Of a DNA stretch of 64,000 bases, positions 18,044 to 28,345 are shown piece by piece. This DNA is from Streptomyces sp. S.PB5. Lineage in GTDB: Bacteria; Actinomycetota; Actinomycetes; Streptomycetales; Streptomycetaceae. Each line of letters starts with the position of its first letter. Positions within the stretch are counted from its first letter, which is position 1. The DNA lies in assembly GCF_030403745.1 (NCBI RefSeq), contig NZ_JAQMWP010000011.1, positions 310,001-374,000 of the forward strand, in the 5' to 3' direction. The position numbers were made by a program, and so were the translations under genes. The notes beneath the pieces are model-generated. The model ran no database searches, was not told the DNA's origin, and saw nothing but the letters and a program-made list of their open reading frames with translations.

Positions 18044-19210
18044 TCAGCCGCGCGCGCCCAGCAGGTGGTCCATCGCCAGCTGGTCGAGCTGCTCGAAGGC
18101 CATCCCGCGCGCGGCGGCAGCCTCCACGTCGAACTCCTCGAAGGCCGTGCGGTCCGCGAGCAGCGACTTCAGACCGTCCGCGGCCGTGGGCTGCGCCAGC
18201 TCGTCCAGACGCGCGGCACGCAACGCCTCCTGGACCTGCGGGTCGGCGCGGAAGGCGGCCGAACGCTCCTTGAGGATGAGGTAGTTGCGCATGCAGCCCG
18301 CGGCCGACGCCCAGACGCCGTCGAGGTCCTCGGTCCGCGGCGGCTTGAAGTCGAAGTGCTTCGGGCCCGCGTAACCGGCGCTCTCCAGCAGGTCGACCAG
18401 CCAGAAGGCGGCACGCAGGTCACCGGCGCCGAAGCGCAGGTCCTGGTCGTACTTGATGCCGGACTGGCCGTTGAGGTCGATGTGGAAGAGCTTGCCCGCC
18501 CACAGGGCCTGCGCGATGCCGTGCGGGAAGTTCAGCCCGGCCATCTGCTCGTGCCCGACCTCGGGGTTGACGCCGTACAGCTCGGGGCGCTCCAGGCGCT
18601 CGATGAAGGCCAGGGCGTGGCCGACGGTGGGGAGCAGGATGTCGCCGCGGGGCTCGTTCGGCTTGGGCTCGATGGCGAACTTGAGGTTGTAGCCCTGCTC
18701 GGTGACGTACTCGCCGAGGAGGTCGAAGGCCTCCTTCATGCGGTCGAGGGCGACGCGCACGTCCTTGGCGGCGCCGGACTCTGCACCCTCGCGGCCGCCC
18801 CAGGCGACGTAGGTCTCGGCGCCGAGCTCGACCGCCAGGTCGATGTTGCGGATCACCTTGCGCAGCGCGTAACGGCGCACGTCACGGTCGTTCGCCGTGA
18901 ACCCGCCGTCCTTGAAGACCGGGTGCGTGAAGAGGTTGGTGGTGGCCATCGGCACCTTCATGCCGGTGGCGTCGAGGGCCTCCCGGAAGCGCTTGATGTG
19001 ACCCTCGCGCTCACTGTCCGAGGACCCGAAGGGGATCAGGTCGTCGTCGTGGAAGGTCACACCGTGGGCGCCGAGCTCGGCCAGGCGCTGCACGGTCTCG
19101 ACAGGGTCCAGGGCACGCCGCGTGGCGTCGCCGAACGGGTCCCTTCCCTGCCAGCCGACGGTCCACAGGCCGAAGGTGAACCTGTCCTCGGGGGTGGGCT
19201 GGTAGTTCAT
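18044..19210 (-). CDS. xylA: Xylose isomerase
   Basis: 388 residues, the length of the classical Streptomyces enzyme. It converts D-xylose to D-xylulose (and glucose to fructose) in the cytosol. All catalytic and metal residues are in place with Streptomyces numbering: H54, D57, E181, K183, E217, H220, D245, D255, D257 and D287. AGGAG lies 7 nt before ATG 19210. It is divergent from xylB across a 184-bp regulatory region, the standard Streptomyces xylAB arrangement, with the ROK repressor gene following xylB. Confidence 0.98.
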   Translation of the reverse strand: MNYQPTPEDRFTFGLWTVGWQGRDPFGDATRRALDPVETVQRLAELGAHGVTFHDDDLIPFGSSDSEREGHIKRFREALDATGMKVPMATTNLFTHPVFKDGGFTANDRDVRRYALRKVIRNIDLAVELGAETYVAWGGREGAESGAAKDVRVALDRMKEAFDLLGEYVTEQGYNLKFAIEPKPNEPRGDILLPTVGHALAFIERLERPELYGVNPEVGHEQMAGLNFPHGIAQALWAGKLFHIDLNGQSGIKYDQDLRFGAGDLRAAFWLVDLLESAGYAGPKHFDFKPPRTEDLDGVWASAAGCMRNYLILKERSAAFRADPQVQEALRAARLDELAQPTAADGLKSLLADRTAFEEFDVEAAAARGMAFEQLDQLAMDHLLGARG

Positions 19211-19264
19211 GCCGCGGCTCCTACTCGCTGACGACTGCTCTCCACGACTATTTCGTCATGGCGG

Positions 19265-19383
19265 TTTACAAATTAGTATGCGATCGCATCTCTGGGAAGA
19301 GACAAGATGTCTCCGACCGTCTTCGGACGAAGATCGGACGGAGACCCGAGCCGCTTGAGCACGCAAAACTTGAGCCCGCAAAA
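19265..19383. promoter_or_regulatory. xylA/xylB divergent control region
   Basis: Features seen: an AT-rich stretch TTTACAAATTAGTATG at 19265-19280; the perfect palindrome ATGCGATCGCAT at 19278-19289; a second palindrome TCTTCGGACGAAGA at 19320-19333; and two adjacent 15-bp repeats, CTTGAGCACGCAAAA (19354-19368) and CTTGAGCCCGCAAAA (19369-19383), ending just before the xylB ribosome site. ROK repressor and glucose-dependent control is expected here. Which element is the operator is not decided by sequence. Confidence 0.6.
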
Positions 19384-19394
19384 GGGAGAGCCCG

Positions 19395-20840
19395 ATGTCA
19401 GCTGCCGAGGGTCCGCTCGTCGTCGGCGTGGACACGTCCACGCAGTCCACCAAGGCCCTGGTCGTCGACGCGTCGACCGGACAGGTGGTGGCGAGCGGAC
19501 AGGCCCCGCACACCGTCTCCTCCGGCGCCGGCCGCGAGAGCGACCCGCGCCAGTGGTGGGACGCCCTCTGTGAGGCCCTGCACCAGTGCGGTGACGCCGC
19601 CCGGGAGGCCGCCGCCGTGTCGATCGGCGGGCAGCAGCACGGCCTGGTCACCCTGGACGCCGAGGGCGAGCCGGTACGCCCGGCCCTGCTGTGGAACGAC
19701 GTGCGCTCGGCCCCGCAGGCCGCCCGCCTCGTCGAGGAGCTGGGCGGTGCCAAGGCCTGGGCGGAGCGCACCGGCAGCGTGCCGGGGCCGTCCTTCACGG
19801 TCACGAAGTGGGCCTGGCTGGCCGAGAACGAGCCCGAGGCGCTCCGTGCGACCAAGGCCGTGCGCCTCCCGCACGACTACCTCACCGAGCGCCTCACCGG
19901 CCAGGGCACGACCGACCGCGGCGATGCCTCCGGCACCGGCTGGTGGGCCTCGGCGACCGAGGCGTACGACGAGGAGGTCCTCGCGCATGTGGGGCTCGAC
20001 CCCGCGCTGCTGCCCCGCGTGGTCCGCCCGGGCGAGGTGGCGGGCACCGTCCGTGACCGCCACGACCTGCCGTTCTCCAAGGGCACCCTGGTCGCCCCGG
20101 GCACCGGCGACAACGCCGCCGCCGCGCTGGGCCTCGGCCTGCGTCCTGGCACGCCGGTGCTCAGCCTGGGCACCTCGGGCACGGTGTACGCGGTGTCGAA
20201 GCGGCGCCCCGCCGACCCGACCGGCACGGTGGCGGGCTTCGCCGACGCGCACGGCGACTGGCTGCCGCTGGCCTGCACCCTGAACTGCACGCTCGCCGTC
20301 GACCGGATCGCCACGCTGCTCGGCCTCGACCGTGAGGCCGTGGAGCCCACGTCGGGCGTCACGCTGCTGCCCTACCTGGACGGCGAGCGCACACCCGCGC
20401 TGCCGGGCGCCTCAGGCCTGCTGCACGGCCTGCGGCACGACACGACCGGCGGCCAGCTCCTCCAGGCCGCCTACGACGGTGCCGTCCACGCCCTGCTCGG
20501 CGCGCTCGACCTGGTCCTCGACGAGGACGCGGACCGCTCGACCCCGCTGCTGCTGATCGGCGGCGGCGCCCGGGGCGGGGCCTGGCAGGAGACCGTACGG
20601 CGGCTCTCGGGCCGCCCCGTGCAGATCCCCGAGGCCAAGGAGCTCGTCGCGCTCGGCGCCGCCGCCCAGGCCGCGGGCCTGCTGACCGGCGAGGACCCGG
20701 CCGCCGTCGCCCGGCGCTGGAACACCACCGCGGGTCCGGTGCTGGACGCCGTGGAGCGGGACGAGGCGACGATGGCGAGGATCTCCGGGGTACTCTCCGA
20801 CGCGGCTCCGCTGCTGGACAGGCCGACGGAGGACCGCTGA
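19395..20840 (+). CDS. xylB: Xylulokinase
   Basis: 481 residues of the FGGY carbohydrate kinase family. It phosphorylates D-xylulose with ATP to D-xylulose 5-phosphate for the pentose phosphate pathway. Seen: phosphate-1 motif GVDTSTQSTKALVVD near 10-25, substrate region SIGGQQHGLV, catalytic-Asp loop in GTGDNAAAALGLG, LSLGTSGTVYA, and GGGARGGAW with adenosine contacts. AGGGAGAG precedes ATG 19395. Forms an operon with the ROK regulator 44 nt downstream. Confidence 0.97.
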   Translation: MSAAEGPLVVGVDTSTQSTKALVVDASTGQVVASGQAPHTVSSGAGRESDPRQWWDALCEALHQCGDAAREAAAVSIGGQQHGLVTLDAEGEPVRPALLWNDVRSAPQAARLVEELGGAKAWAERTGSVPGPSFTVTKWAWLAENEPEALRATKAVRLPHDYLTERLTGQGTTDRGDASGTGWWASATEAYDEEVLAHVGLDPALLPRVVRPGEVAGTVRDRHDLPFSKGTLVAPGTGDNAAAALGLGLRPGTPVLSLGTSGTVYAVSKRRPADPTGTVAGFADAHGDWLPLACTLNCTLAVDRIATLLGLDREAVEPTSGVTLLPYLDGERTPALPGASGLLHGLRHDTTGGQLLQAAYDGAVHALLGALDLVLDEDADRSTPLLLIGGGARGGAWQETVRRLSGRPVQIPEAKELVALGAAAQAAGLLTGEDPAAVARRWNTTAGPVLDAVERDEATMARISGVLSDAAPLLDRPTEDR

Positions 20841-20884
20841 CCGAGCCACTGAGCCCGCACCGACCAGCGAGGACTGACGGAGGC

Positions 20885-22093
20885 ATGGCCGCACCCCTGC
20901 ACGACGCCCACCCGGCCGGGCCGGGGCGCGCGCTGCCCGACACCCAGCAGGGCATGCGCCGCCGCAACCTCGCGCGCGTGATGCACACCGTCAGCGCCGA
21001 GGGACCGCTGTCCCGGGCCGCCGTCGCCTCGCGCATCGGGCTGACCCGGGCGGCCGTGTCGACCCTCGTCGACGAGCTCATACGCTCCGGACTGCTCGAC
21101 GAGCTGGGCCCCGAGCGGCCGGGCCGGGTGGGCCGCCCGGGGTCCGCGCTCGCCGTCAGCGGGCACGGTCCGGCCGGGATAGGCGCCGAGGTCGGCGTCG
21201 ACCACCTCGCGGTCTGCGCGGTCGACCTACGGGGCCAGGTGCGGGCACGGGCGGTACGCCACGGCGTGAACCGCGGCCGCTCCCCCGAACCGGTCCTCGC
21301 GGAACTCACCCAGTTGCTGGACCAGGTCGTCGCCGAGGCCGAGGGCGAGGGCCTGTGGCCGGCCGGGCTCGCGGTGGCCGTGCCGGGACTGGTGGCGCGC
21401 GACGGCCGCACCGTGGTCCGCGCCCCGAACCTCGACTGGCACGACACCGACCTCGGTGCCCTGCTGCCCTCGGTGTTCCCCTTGACCGTGGACAACGAGG
21501 CCAACTTCGGCGCCCTCGCCGAACTCTGGCTCGGTGACGCCACCCCCTACGACTTCCTGCACGTCTCCGCGGAGATCGGCATCGGCGCGGCCGTCGTCGT
21601 GGCCGGCGGGCTGCTGCGCGGGACGCGCGGTTTCGCGGGCGAGCTGGGGCATGTGCCGGTGGAGCCCGAAGGGCCGGAGTGCGTGTGCGGCGGGCGGGGG
21701 TGTCTGGAGCAGTACGCGGGCGAGGAGGCGGTGCTGCGCGCGGCCGGTCTGGAGCCGGGCGAGGACCGGGTCGGACTCCTCGCGGGACGCGCCGCGGAGG
21801 GCGACGAGGCCGTACGACGTGCGCTGAGCGACGCCGGTACGGCCCTCGGCATCGCGCTGACCGGGGCGGTGAACCTGCTGGACCCCGAGGCCGTGGTGCT
21901 GGGCGGCGAGCTGTCGGGGCTGGCTCCGTGGCTGCTGCCCTCGCTGGAGGCCGAGCTGGCCCGGCGTACGGCGGGGCCGCCGTGCGCGGTGTCGGTGTCG
22001 CGGCTGGGACCCGAGGGGCCGTTGCTGGGGGCGGCGCACTCGGTGGTCCGGGCGGTGCTCGACGATCCGGCGGCGGTGGCCGAACGGGCTTGA
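20885..22093 (+). CDS. ROK-family transcriptional repressor (XylR-type)
   Basis: 402 residues. An N-terminal winged helix (LSRAAVASRIGLTRAAVSTLVDELI, about 41-65) precedes a ROK sugar-kinase-like domain with VDNEANFGALAELW, the Gly-rich GELGHVPV and the Zn site CVCGGRGCLEQ. Transcription with xylB and position beside xylA point to a xylose-responsive repressor, as for Rok7B7-type regulators. GGAGG is very close to ATG 20885, so an internal start such as M24 is possible. A hairpin begins at its stop codon. Confidence 0.9.
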   Translation: MAAPLHDAHPAGPGRALPDTQQGMRRRNLARVMHTVSAEGPLSRAAVASRIGLTRAAVSTLVDELIRSGLLDELGPERPGRVGRPGSALAVSGHGPAGIGAEVGVDHLAVCAVDLRGQVRARAVRHGVNRGRSPEPVLAELTQLLDQVVAEAEGEGLWPAGLAVAVPGLVARDGRTVVRAPNLDWHDTDLGALLPSVFPLTVDNEANFGALAELWLGDATPYDFLHVSAEIGIGAAVVVAGGLLRGTRGFAGELGHVPVEPEGPECVCGGRGCLEQYAGEEAVLRAAGLEPGEDRVGLLAGRAAEGDEAVRRALSDAGTALGIALTGAVNLLDPEAVVLGGELSGLAPWLLPSLEAELARRTAGPPCAVSVSRLGPEGPLLGAAHSVVRAVLDDPAAVAERA

Positions 22094-22108
22094 ACCCGGG
22101 GCGGGTTC
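22092..22108 (+). terminator. Short hairpin at the end of the xylB-ROK operon
   Basis: GAACCCG, a GGG loop and CGGGTTC form a perfect 7-bp stem starting in the ROK stop codon. No T-run follows, so termination efficiency is uncertain. Confidence 0.4.
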
Positions 22109-22127
22109 GCTCGGACGAGTGAGCGAG

Positions 22128-22136
22128 TTATCCACA
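22128..22136 (+). promoter_or_regulatory. Isolated consensus DnaA box
   Basis: TTATCCACA matches the 9-bp DnaA consensus exactly. It is a single copy in the gap after the ROK gene, so it is not an origin; it could titrate DnaA or be chance. Confidence 0.35.
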
Positions 22137-22306
22137 GTTCCGGGGCCGTCCACCGGAACACTCTGCTCTCTTCTGCCCAACCCGCCCGCGCCGTACCGTG
22201 ATTCACGCGAGGCACGACGGCAGCGGTCGGGGTGCCGGTGTGTACGAGGGGGATTCACATGTCGGGGGAGCATCGCGTCGATGGCGCCAGCCGCGGCTGT
22301 ACCGCC

Positions 22307-22378
22307 CCCCACCGACCCCACCGGCCCCACCGGCCCCGCCGACCATCCGCAGAGCCGGCCCCACCGACCATCCGCAGA
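22307..22378 (+). repeat. Pro-codon-like CCCCACCGG / CCGACCATCCGCAGA repeats in the amidase leader
   Basis: Several CCCCACCGG units are followed by two copies of CCGACCATCCGCAGA at 22339-22353 and 22364-22378 (25-bp period). The 22094-22394 gap holds this, a DnaA box and a hairpin, and no convincing gene. Confidence 0.55.
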
Positions 22379-22394
22379 ACGGAGCAGCGCAGCC

Positions 22395-23408
22395 ATGAGC
22401 GACCCCCGGATCCTCACCGTGCGACCCGAACCGGGCGAGTACGCCTGGACGTTCGGCGGCGTGCCGCCCGTGGCACGCATCACGCCCGGCACGGTTCTCG
22501 ACCTGTACACCGAGGACTGCTTCGCCGGTCGGGTGCGGTCGGAGAAGGACCTGGTGTCCGAGGTGTGCGAGTTCCCGTTCCTGAACCCGCAGACCGGTCC
22601 CTTCCACATCGAGGGCGCCGAACCGGGCGACACGGTCGCCGTGCACTTCGTGTCGATCGAACCGGCCCGGGACTGGGCCGCGTCCACCACGGTCCCGCTC
22701 TTCGGCGCGCTCACGTCGACCCACACCACCGCCACCCTCCAGCCGCCCCTCCCGGAGAAGGTCTGGATCTGGCAGCTGGACCGGACCCGCCGTACCGCGC
22801 TGTTCCGGGCGCACGACAGCGACATCGAGGTCGAGCTGCCCATGGATCCGATGCACGGCACGGTGGGAGTGGCCCCCGCCAACCTGGAGGTCCGTTCGGC
22901 ACTGGTGCCCGACGCGCACGGCGGGAACATGGACACCCCGGAGATGCGGGCCGGCGTCACCTGCTACCTCGGTGTCAATGTCGAGGGCGCGCTGCTCAGC
23001 CTCGGCGACGGGCACGCGCGACAGGGCGAGGGCGAGACCTGCGGGGTCGCGGTGGAGTGCGCGATGAACACGGTGGTGATCGTGGAGCTGCTGAAGGGGC
23101 TGGCCACGCCCTGGCCGCGCATCGAGTCCAACACCCACATCATCTCGACGGGATCGGCGCGCCCGCTGGAGGACGCGTTCCGGATATCCCAGCTAGACCT
23201 GGTGCAGTGGCTGGTGCGCGACTACGGGTTCAGTGAGCTGGACGCCTACCAGTTCGCGACCCAGGCCGTCGAGTCCCCGCTGGCCAATGTGTGCGACACC
23301 AACTACACCTGCGTGGCGAAGATCCGCAAGGAGTGGCTGCCCACGCGGGAGACGCACCGCGGCGTGCACGCGCGGCTGCGGGAGACCGCGGCAACCGTCC
23401 GCCCCTGA
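22395..23408 (+). CDS. Acetamidase/formamidase family protein
   Basis: 337 residues, cytosolic. Family motifs seen: GPFHIEGAEPGDTVAVHF, LPMDPMHGTVGVAP, PDAHGGNMDTPEM, LGDGHARQGEGETCG and SNTHIISTGSARPLEDA. Members hydrolyse formamide, acetamide or related short amides to ammonia and the acid. ATG 22395 is chosen since family proteins begin at about this point; an in-frame start at 22281 would add a repeat-encoded Pro-rich stretch. GGAG is 11 nt upstream. Confidence 0.88.
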   Translation: MSDPRILTVRPEPGEYAWTFGGVPPVARITPGTVLDLYTEDCFAGRVRSEKDLVSEVCEFPFLNPQTGPFHIEGAEPGDTVAVHFVSIEPARDWAASTTVPLFGALTSTHTTATLQPPLPEKVWIWQLDRTRRTALFRAHDSDIEVELPMDPMHGTVGVAPANLEVRSALVPDAHGGNMDTPEMRAGVTCYLGVNVEGALLSLGDGHARQGEGETCGVAVECAMNTVVIVELLKGLATPWPRIESNTHIISTGSARPLEDAFRISQLDLVQWLVRDYGFSELDAYQFATQAVESPLANVCDTNYTCVAKIRKEWLPTRETHRGVHARLRETAATVRP

Positions 23409-23436
23409 CCTGCGTCCCGATCAACACCAGACCGCT

Positions 23437-23505
23437 GAAAGGCAGCTGAAAGGCATTCGTCGAACCACCGCAAGGCATGAGTCGCACTACCGAAAGGCAT
23501 TCGTC
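23437..23505 (+). repeat. GAAAGGCATTCGTC direct repeats before the amidase gene
   Basis: The 14-mer GAAAGGCATTCGTC occurs at 23448-23461 and 23492-23505, 44 bp apart, with partial copies CTGAAAGGC near 23436 and GCAAGGCAT near 23470. The last copy supplies the ribosome-binding GAAAGG of the amidase gene, so each copy may be a duplicated translation-start segment. Confidence 0.55.
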
Positions 23506-23506
23506 C

Positions 23507-24112
23507 ATGGAACGGGCAAGACCGCTGCCGAGCAGGCGACGGCTCCTGAAAGGGGCCGCGCTGACCGCGATCCCGTATGCGCTGCTGCCCGATCCGCCCG
23601 CCGGAGCCGAGACCCGTCCCGTCGACCACCCGCTGGCCGAGTGGCAGCCCGCGACACCCGCCAACTACACACCCGCGGACCGCCCGACGAGCCACCCCCT
23701 CGACCTCGTGATCATCCATGTGACGCAGACGAGCTACCGCAAGACCCTGGGGGTGTTCCGGAGTCCGCGGAAGCAGGTCTCCGCCCACTACGTGGTCCGG
23801 TCGCGGGACGGCAATGTCGCGCAGTGCGTCCGGGAGGCCGACATCGCCTGGCATGCGGGGAACTGGGACTACAACGCGCGCAGCATCGGCATCGAGCACG
23901 AGGGATGGGTGGATCGGCCCGCGTACTTCACCGATGTCCTCTACGAGCAGTCGGCCAGGCTCACGGCCGACATCTGCGCCAAGTACGGGATACCGACGGA
24001 CCGTTCGCGCATCATCGCCCACTACGAGGTGCCGGGTACGGACCACACGGACCCGGGGCCCCACTGGGACTGGAGCCGCTACATGAGTCTGGTCGAACGG
24101 GCCGCGCGGTGA
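23507..24112 (+). CDS. Tat-exported N-acetylmuramoyl-L-alanine amidase (Amidase_2)
   Basis: 201 residues. A twin-arginine signal (PSRRRLLKGAALTAIPYALL) precedes an amidase_2/PGRP domain from about 45. Likely Zn ligands are the His in VIIHVTQT, the His in IIAHYEVPG and the Asp in HTDPGPHWDW; ADIAWHAGNWDYN and SIGIEHEG are also typical. It would cleave the peptide from glycan in peptidoglycan outside the cell. ATG 23507 places the RR motif 9 residues in; ATG 23477 in frame is an alternative. No holin or phage genes are nearby. Confidence 0.87.
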   Translation: MERARPLPSRRRLLKGAALTAIPYALLPDPPAGAETRPVDHPLAEWQPATPANYTPADRPTSHPLDLVIIHVTQTSYRKTLGVFRSPRKQVSAHYVVRSRDGNVAQCVREADIAWHAGNWDYNARSIGIEHEGWVDRPAYFTDVLYEQSARLTADICAKYGIPTDRSRIIAHYEVPGTDHTDPGPHWDWSRYMSLVERAAR

Positions 24113-24168
24113 CGTCGTTCGGGTGACGCCTGTCGAAAAGGTTGTCGGCGCACGTACGGGGAGTGACG

Positions 24169-25485
24169 ATGTCCCCAGCCGCATCGCCTTTCGGGGAGGC
24201 CCAGTTGACCGATCCGTGGGTGGCCCTTGAGCCGGGGGCCGACCCTGCCGAGCGTGCGCGGGTACTGCTCCGCGCGCACGAGACGTTCACCGAGGCGGGT
24301 ACCGTGCCGCGGCCGGTGCGTCCGGTGGTGGCGGACTCGTGGCGGCGTTCCGCGCGGGCCGGGGTCGGGCCCGACGGAACCGCGAGCGTCGAGCTCATGG
24401 ACGGCGACCTCGGCGCCTATCGGGCCGAGCATCCGCTGGCCCGGGTGATGCCGCTGTTCCGCGAGCTGCTGGGCACGTTCGCATCGGACGGGGAGCATCT
24501 GCTGGCGGTGTGCGACGCGCACGGCCGGCTGCTCTGGGTCGAGGGGCATGCGTCGACCCGGCGGCAGGCGGGGCTGATGAACTTCGTGCCGGGCGCCCGC
24601 TGGGCGGAGACGGCCGTCGGGACGAACGCGCCGGGCACGGCGGTCGCCGTCGACCGGCCGGTGCAGGTGTTCGCGGCCGAGCACTTCACCCGTCGGGTGC
24701 AGCCGTGGACCTGTGCGGCGGCTCCGGTGCACGATCCGCGGACCGGGCGGGTGCTGGGTGCCGTGGACATCACCGGCGGGGACGGACTGGCGCACCCTCA
24801 CAGCCTGGGCTTCGTGCAGGCGGTCGCACGCGCCGCCGAGTCCCACCTGGCGCTGCTCGCGCCGGAGATGCCCGCCGCCGATCTCCCCGAGCTGACCGCG
24901 CTCGGCCGTGACGAGGCCCAACTGCTCACCGACGGTCGCCGGATCAGGCTGAGCCGACGGCACAGCGAGATCATGGTCCTGCTCTCCCGGCACCCGGAGG
25001 GCCTGACCGGCGACGAGCTGCTGTGCGCGCTGTACGAGGACGAGTCGGTGACACCGGTGACGCTCCGCGCCGAACTGGCCCGCCTGCGCAGGGTTCTCGG
25101 CCCCGGTCTGCTGGCCTCGCGTCCGTACCGGCTGACGGTTCCGGTCGAGTCCGACGTCACCGTGGTGGAGCGGCGGCTGGAGACCGGCGCGATCACGGCG
25201 GCGGCGACGGCGTACACCGGTCCGCTGCTGCCCGCGTCCCAGGCGCCGGCCGTGGTCCGCCTTCGACACCGGATCGCCGACGGCCTCCGCACGACCCTGA
25301 TCGCCCGCCGCGACCCCGACCTGCTGGCGGACTGGGCGCACACACCATGGGGCGAGGACGACTTCGACGTCTGGCGGGCACTGGCGGCGACGCGCCCGAC
25401 GGCGGCGGTACGGTCCCGGCTGGCGGCCCTGGAGGCGGAGCTGACGGCACCGGGTGGGCGGGGTTGGGGAGTTCCGGCGCCCTAG
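24169..25485 (+). CDS. GAF-domain transcriptional regulator of the aldehyde dehydrogenase
   Basis: 438 residues. The N-terminal region has the AcoR-like RPVVADSWRRSARAGV helix, then a GAF sensor (about 90-220, with WAETAVGTNAPGTAVA). Unlike AcoR there is no AAA+ domain or FIS helix; the C-terminus instead carries a winged-helix-like segment (LSRRHSEIMVLLSRHPEGLTGDEL split over about 265-330). This type commonly lies beside an aldehyde or alcohol dehydrogenase gene, as here, and activates it in response to a small aldehyde or alcohol (inference). GGGGAG precedes ATG 24169. Confidence 0.85.
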   Translation: MSPAASPFGEAQLTDPWVALEPGADPAERARVLLRAHETFTEAGTVPRPVRPVVADSWRRSARAGVGPDGTASVELMDGDLGAYRAEHPLARVMPLFRELLGTFASDGEHLLAVCDAHGRLLWVEGHASTRRQAGLMNFVPGARWAETAVGTNAPGTAVAVDRPVQVFAAEHFTRRVQPWTCAAAPVHDPRTGRVLGAVDITGGDGLAHPHSLGFVQAVARAAESHLALLAPEMPAADLPELTALGRDEAQLLTDGRRIRLSRRHSEIMVLLSRHPEGLTGDELLCALYEDESVTPVTLRAELARLRRVLGPGLLASRPYRLTVPVESDVTVVERRLETGAITAAATAYTGPLLPASQAPAVVRLRHRIADGLRTTLIARRDPDLLADWAHTPWGEDDFDVWRALAATRPTAAVRSRLAALEAELTAPGGRGWGVPAP

Positions 25486-25612
25486 TTGTTCTGTCCATAG
25501 AGGTTGGTGACAGCGATCACTGATGTGTGCTCTTGAAATGGGTGAGGGCCTTATGGCTCGGCACCGAGGGTCACGGCGTCAGAACCCTGCCGCCCCGGCC
25601 CCTGCCACCGCG

Positions 25613-25625
25613 GCAACGTAGTTGC
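25613..25625. promoter_or_regulatory. GCAAC-GTA-GTTGC inverted repeat upstream of the aldehyde dehydrogenase gene
   Basis: A perfect 5-bp inverted repeat with 3-bp spacer, overlapping a further ACGT...ACGT symmetry, lies 75 bp before the dehydrogenase start. It is a plausible binding site for the GAF regulator encoded upstream. Nothing else was seen in the 214-bp gap. Confidence 0.45.
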
Positions 25626-25699
25626 AACGTCCCCGTCCCTAGCCTCGCGCCGAGAGCTGCCCAACGGCGGGCAGCGCTGCTGCAGGGAGGCAGGCCAGC

Positions 25700-27223
<1,524 letters not shown>

Positions 27224-27231
27224 AGCCTGAA

Positions 27232-27273
27232 GTCGGTTGCCTGGAGGCGTCGTTGCGCCCCAGGCAACCCGAC
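27232..27273. terminator. Bidirectional terminator between convergent genes
   Basis: GTCGGTTGCCTGG and CCAGGCAACCCGAC pair with one bulge around a 15-nt loop, 9 nt after the dehydrogenase stop and before the end of the convergent LacI gene. GC-rich stem without a long T-run, as usual for this GC class. Confidence 0.6.
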
Positions 27274-27316
27274 ATGGTAGGTACCCGCTGTAATCAATGC
27301 GACCTCTCACCTGCGA

Positions 27317-28345
27317 CTACCTACGCGCCGAAGTCTCTTCGCGGGGTGGCGCCGTTGAGGCGCGTACCACGAGTTCGGTGGCGAGTTCGATGTGGTGGGA
27401 CTCGACCTTTTCACCGTTGGCCAGTCGGAGGGCGGTGCGCAGGGCGGCACCGCCCATCTCCCGTAGTGGCTGGCGCACGGTGGTCAGTTGCGGTGAGGCC
27501 ATCTGGGCGAGGCTTGTGTCGTCGAAGCCGACCACGCTCAGGTCCTCGGGGACGCGCAGGCCTCGAGTGCGGGCGGTCTCGATGACACCGATGGCGATCT
27601 CGTCGTTGCCTGCGAAGATCGCCGTCGGTGGCTCTTGCAGGCCCAGTAGCGCCGTGGCGCCGACGAGCCCGGTCTCGTACGTGAATTCTCCGGGCCGGAC
27701 GTAGGCGTCGGGTACCTGCGCTTCTTCCGCCTCCATGGCGGCGCGGTAGCCGTGCATGCGTGCCTGGTTGCACACGGCCATGGCCGGTCCGCCGATATAG
27801 GCGATGCGGCGGTGCCCCAGGGAGAGCAGGTGCCGGGTCGCCGCCAGGCCGCCGGTGAAGTTGGTCGACCCGACGCTGTGGACGCGGCTGTCCGGCAGGT
27901 GCAGTGGGTCCAGCACGACCAACGGCAGCCCGGACCGGGCCAGTTCGTTCAGGTGCGCAGTGGTGTACACGCTGGTGACCGCGATGACGGCGCGGCGCCC
28001 GGCTGAGACCAGGTCCCGGGCCCAGTGCGGGGCATGGGACGCCTTACTGATCACCACCGAGGCCCCCGATTCGGCGGCGGAGTCGATGATGCCTTCCAGG
28101 GTCTCGGCCACGTACGACTTGAGGCCGCCCTTGAACTGCACCTCGATGGTCGGGCTTTCGACGACCTCGGTGTGGCGGAACACAGGCGCGAGGTAGTCGT
28201 GCTGATGCAGCAGTTCCTGCACCCGGTTGCGGGTGTGCGGCGCCACGTCACCGCGACCGTTGACCACTTTGGAGACGGTCGCGACGGAGACTCCCGCCGC
28301 TTGGGCGATGTCCGCCAAGGTGGTGCGCCTGGCGTTCGGACGCAT
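27317..28345 (-). CDS. bxlR: LacI-family repressor of the beta-xyloside operon
   Basis: 342 residues. The LacI helix-turn-helix (TTLADIAQAAGVSVATVSKVVNG split; about 7-28) and a periplasmic-binding-type effector domain with FAGNDEIAIGV and VGFDDTSLAQMASPQLTTV are clear. It is divergent from a sugar ABC importer plus GH3 beta-xylosidase, the order of the Streptomyces bxlR-bxlEFGA locus, hence the symbol, which rests on synteny. A GGGAGG site precedes ATG 28345. Likely relieved by xylobiose or xylose. Confidence 0.85.
   Translation of the reverse strand: MRPNARRTTLADIAQAAGVSVATVSKVVNGRGDVAPHTRNRVQELLHQHDYLAPVFRHTEVVESPTIEVQFKGGLKSYVAETLEGIIDSAAESGASVVISKASHAPHWARDLVSAGRRAVIAVTSVYTTAHLNELARSGLPLVVLDPLHLPDSRVHSVGSTNFTGGLAATRHLLSLGHRRIAYIGGPAMAVCNQARMHGYRAAMEAEEAQVPDAYVRPGEFTYETGLVGATALLGLQEPPTAIFAGNDEIAIGVIETARTRGLRVPEDLSVVGFDDTSLAQMASPQLTTVRQPLREMGGAALRTALRLANGEKVESHHIELATELVVRASTAPPREETSARR

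Noticed and set aside
22128..22136. Consensus DnaA box as a sign of a replication origin
   Set aside because: Only one box is present, with no dnaA/dnaN genes or AT-rich unwinding element.
23507..24112. Amidase as a prophage endolysin
   Set aside because: It has a Tat signal and lies among metabolic genes with no phage structural, holin or integrase genes.
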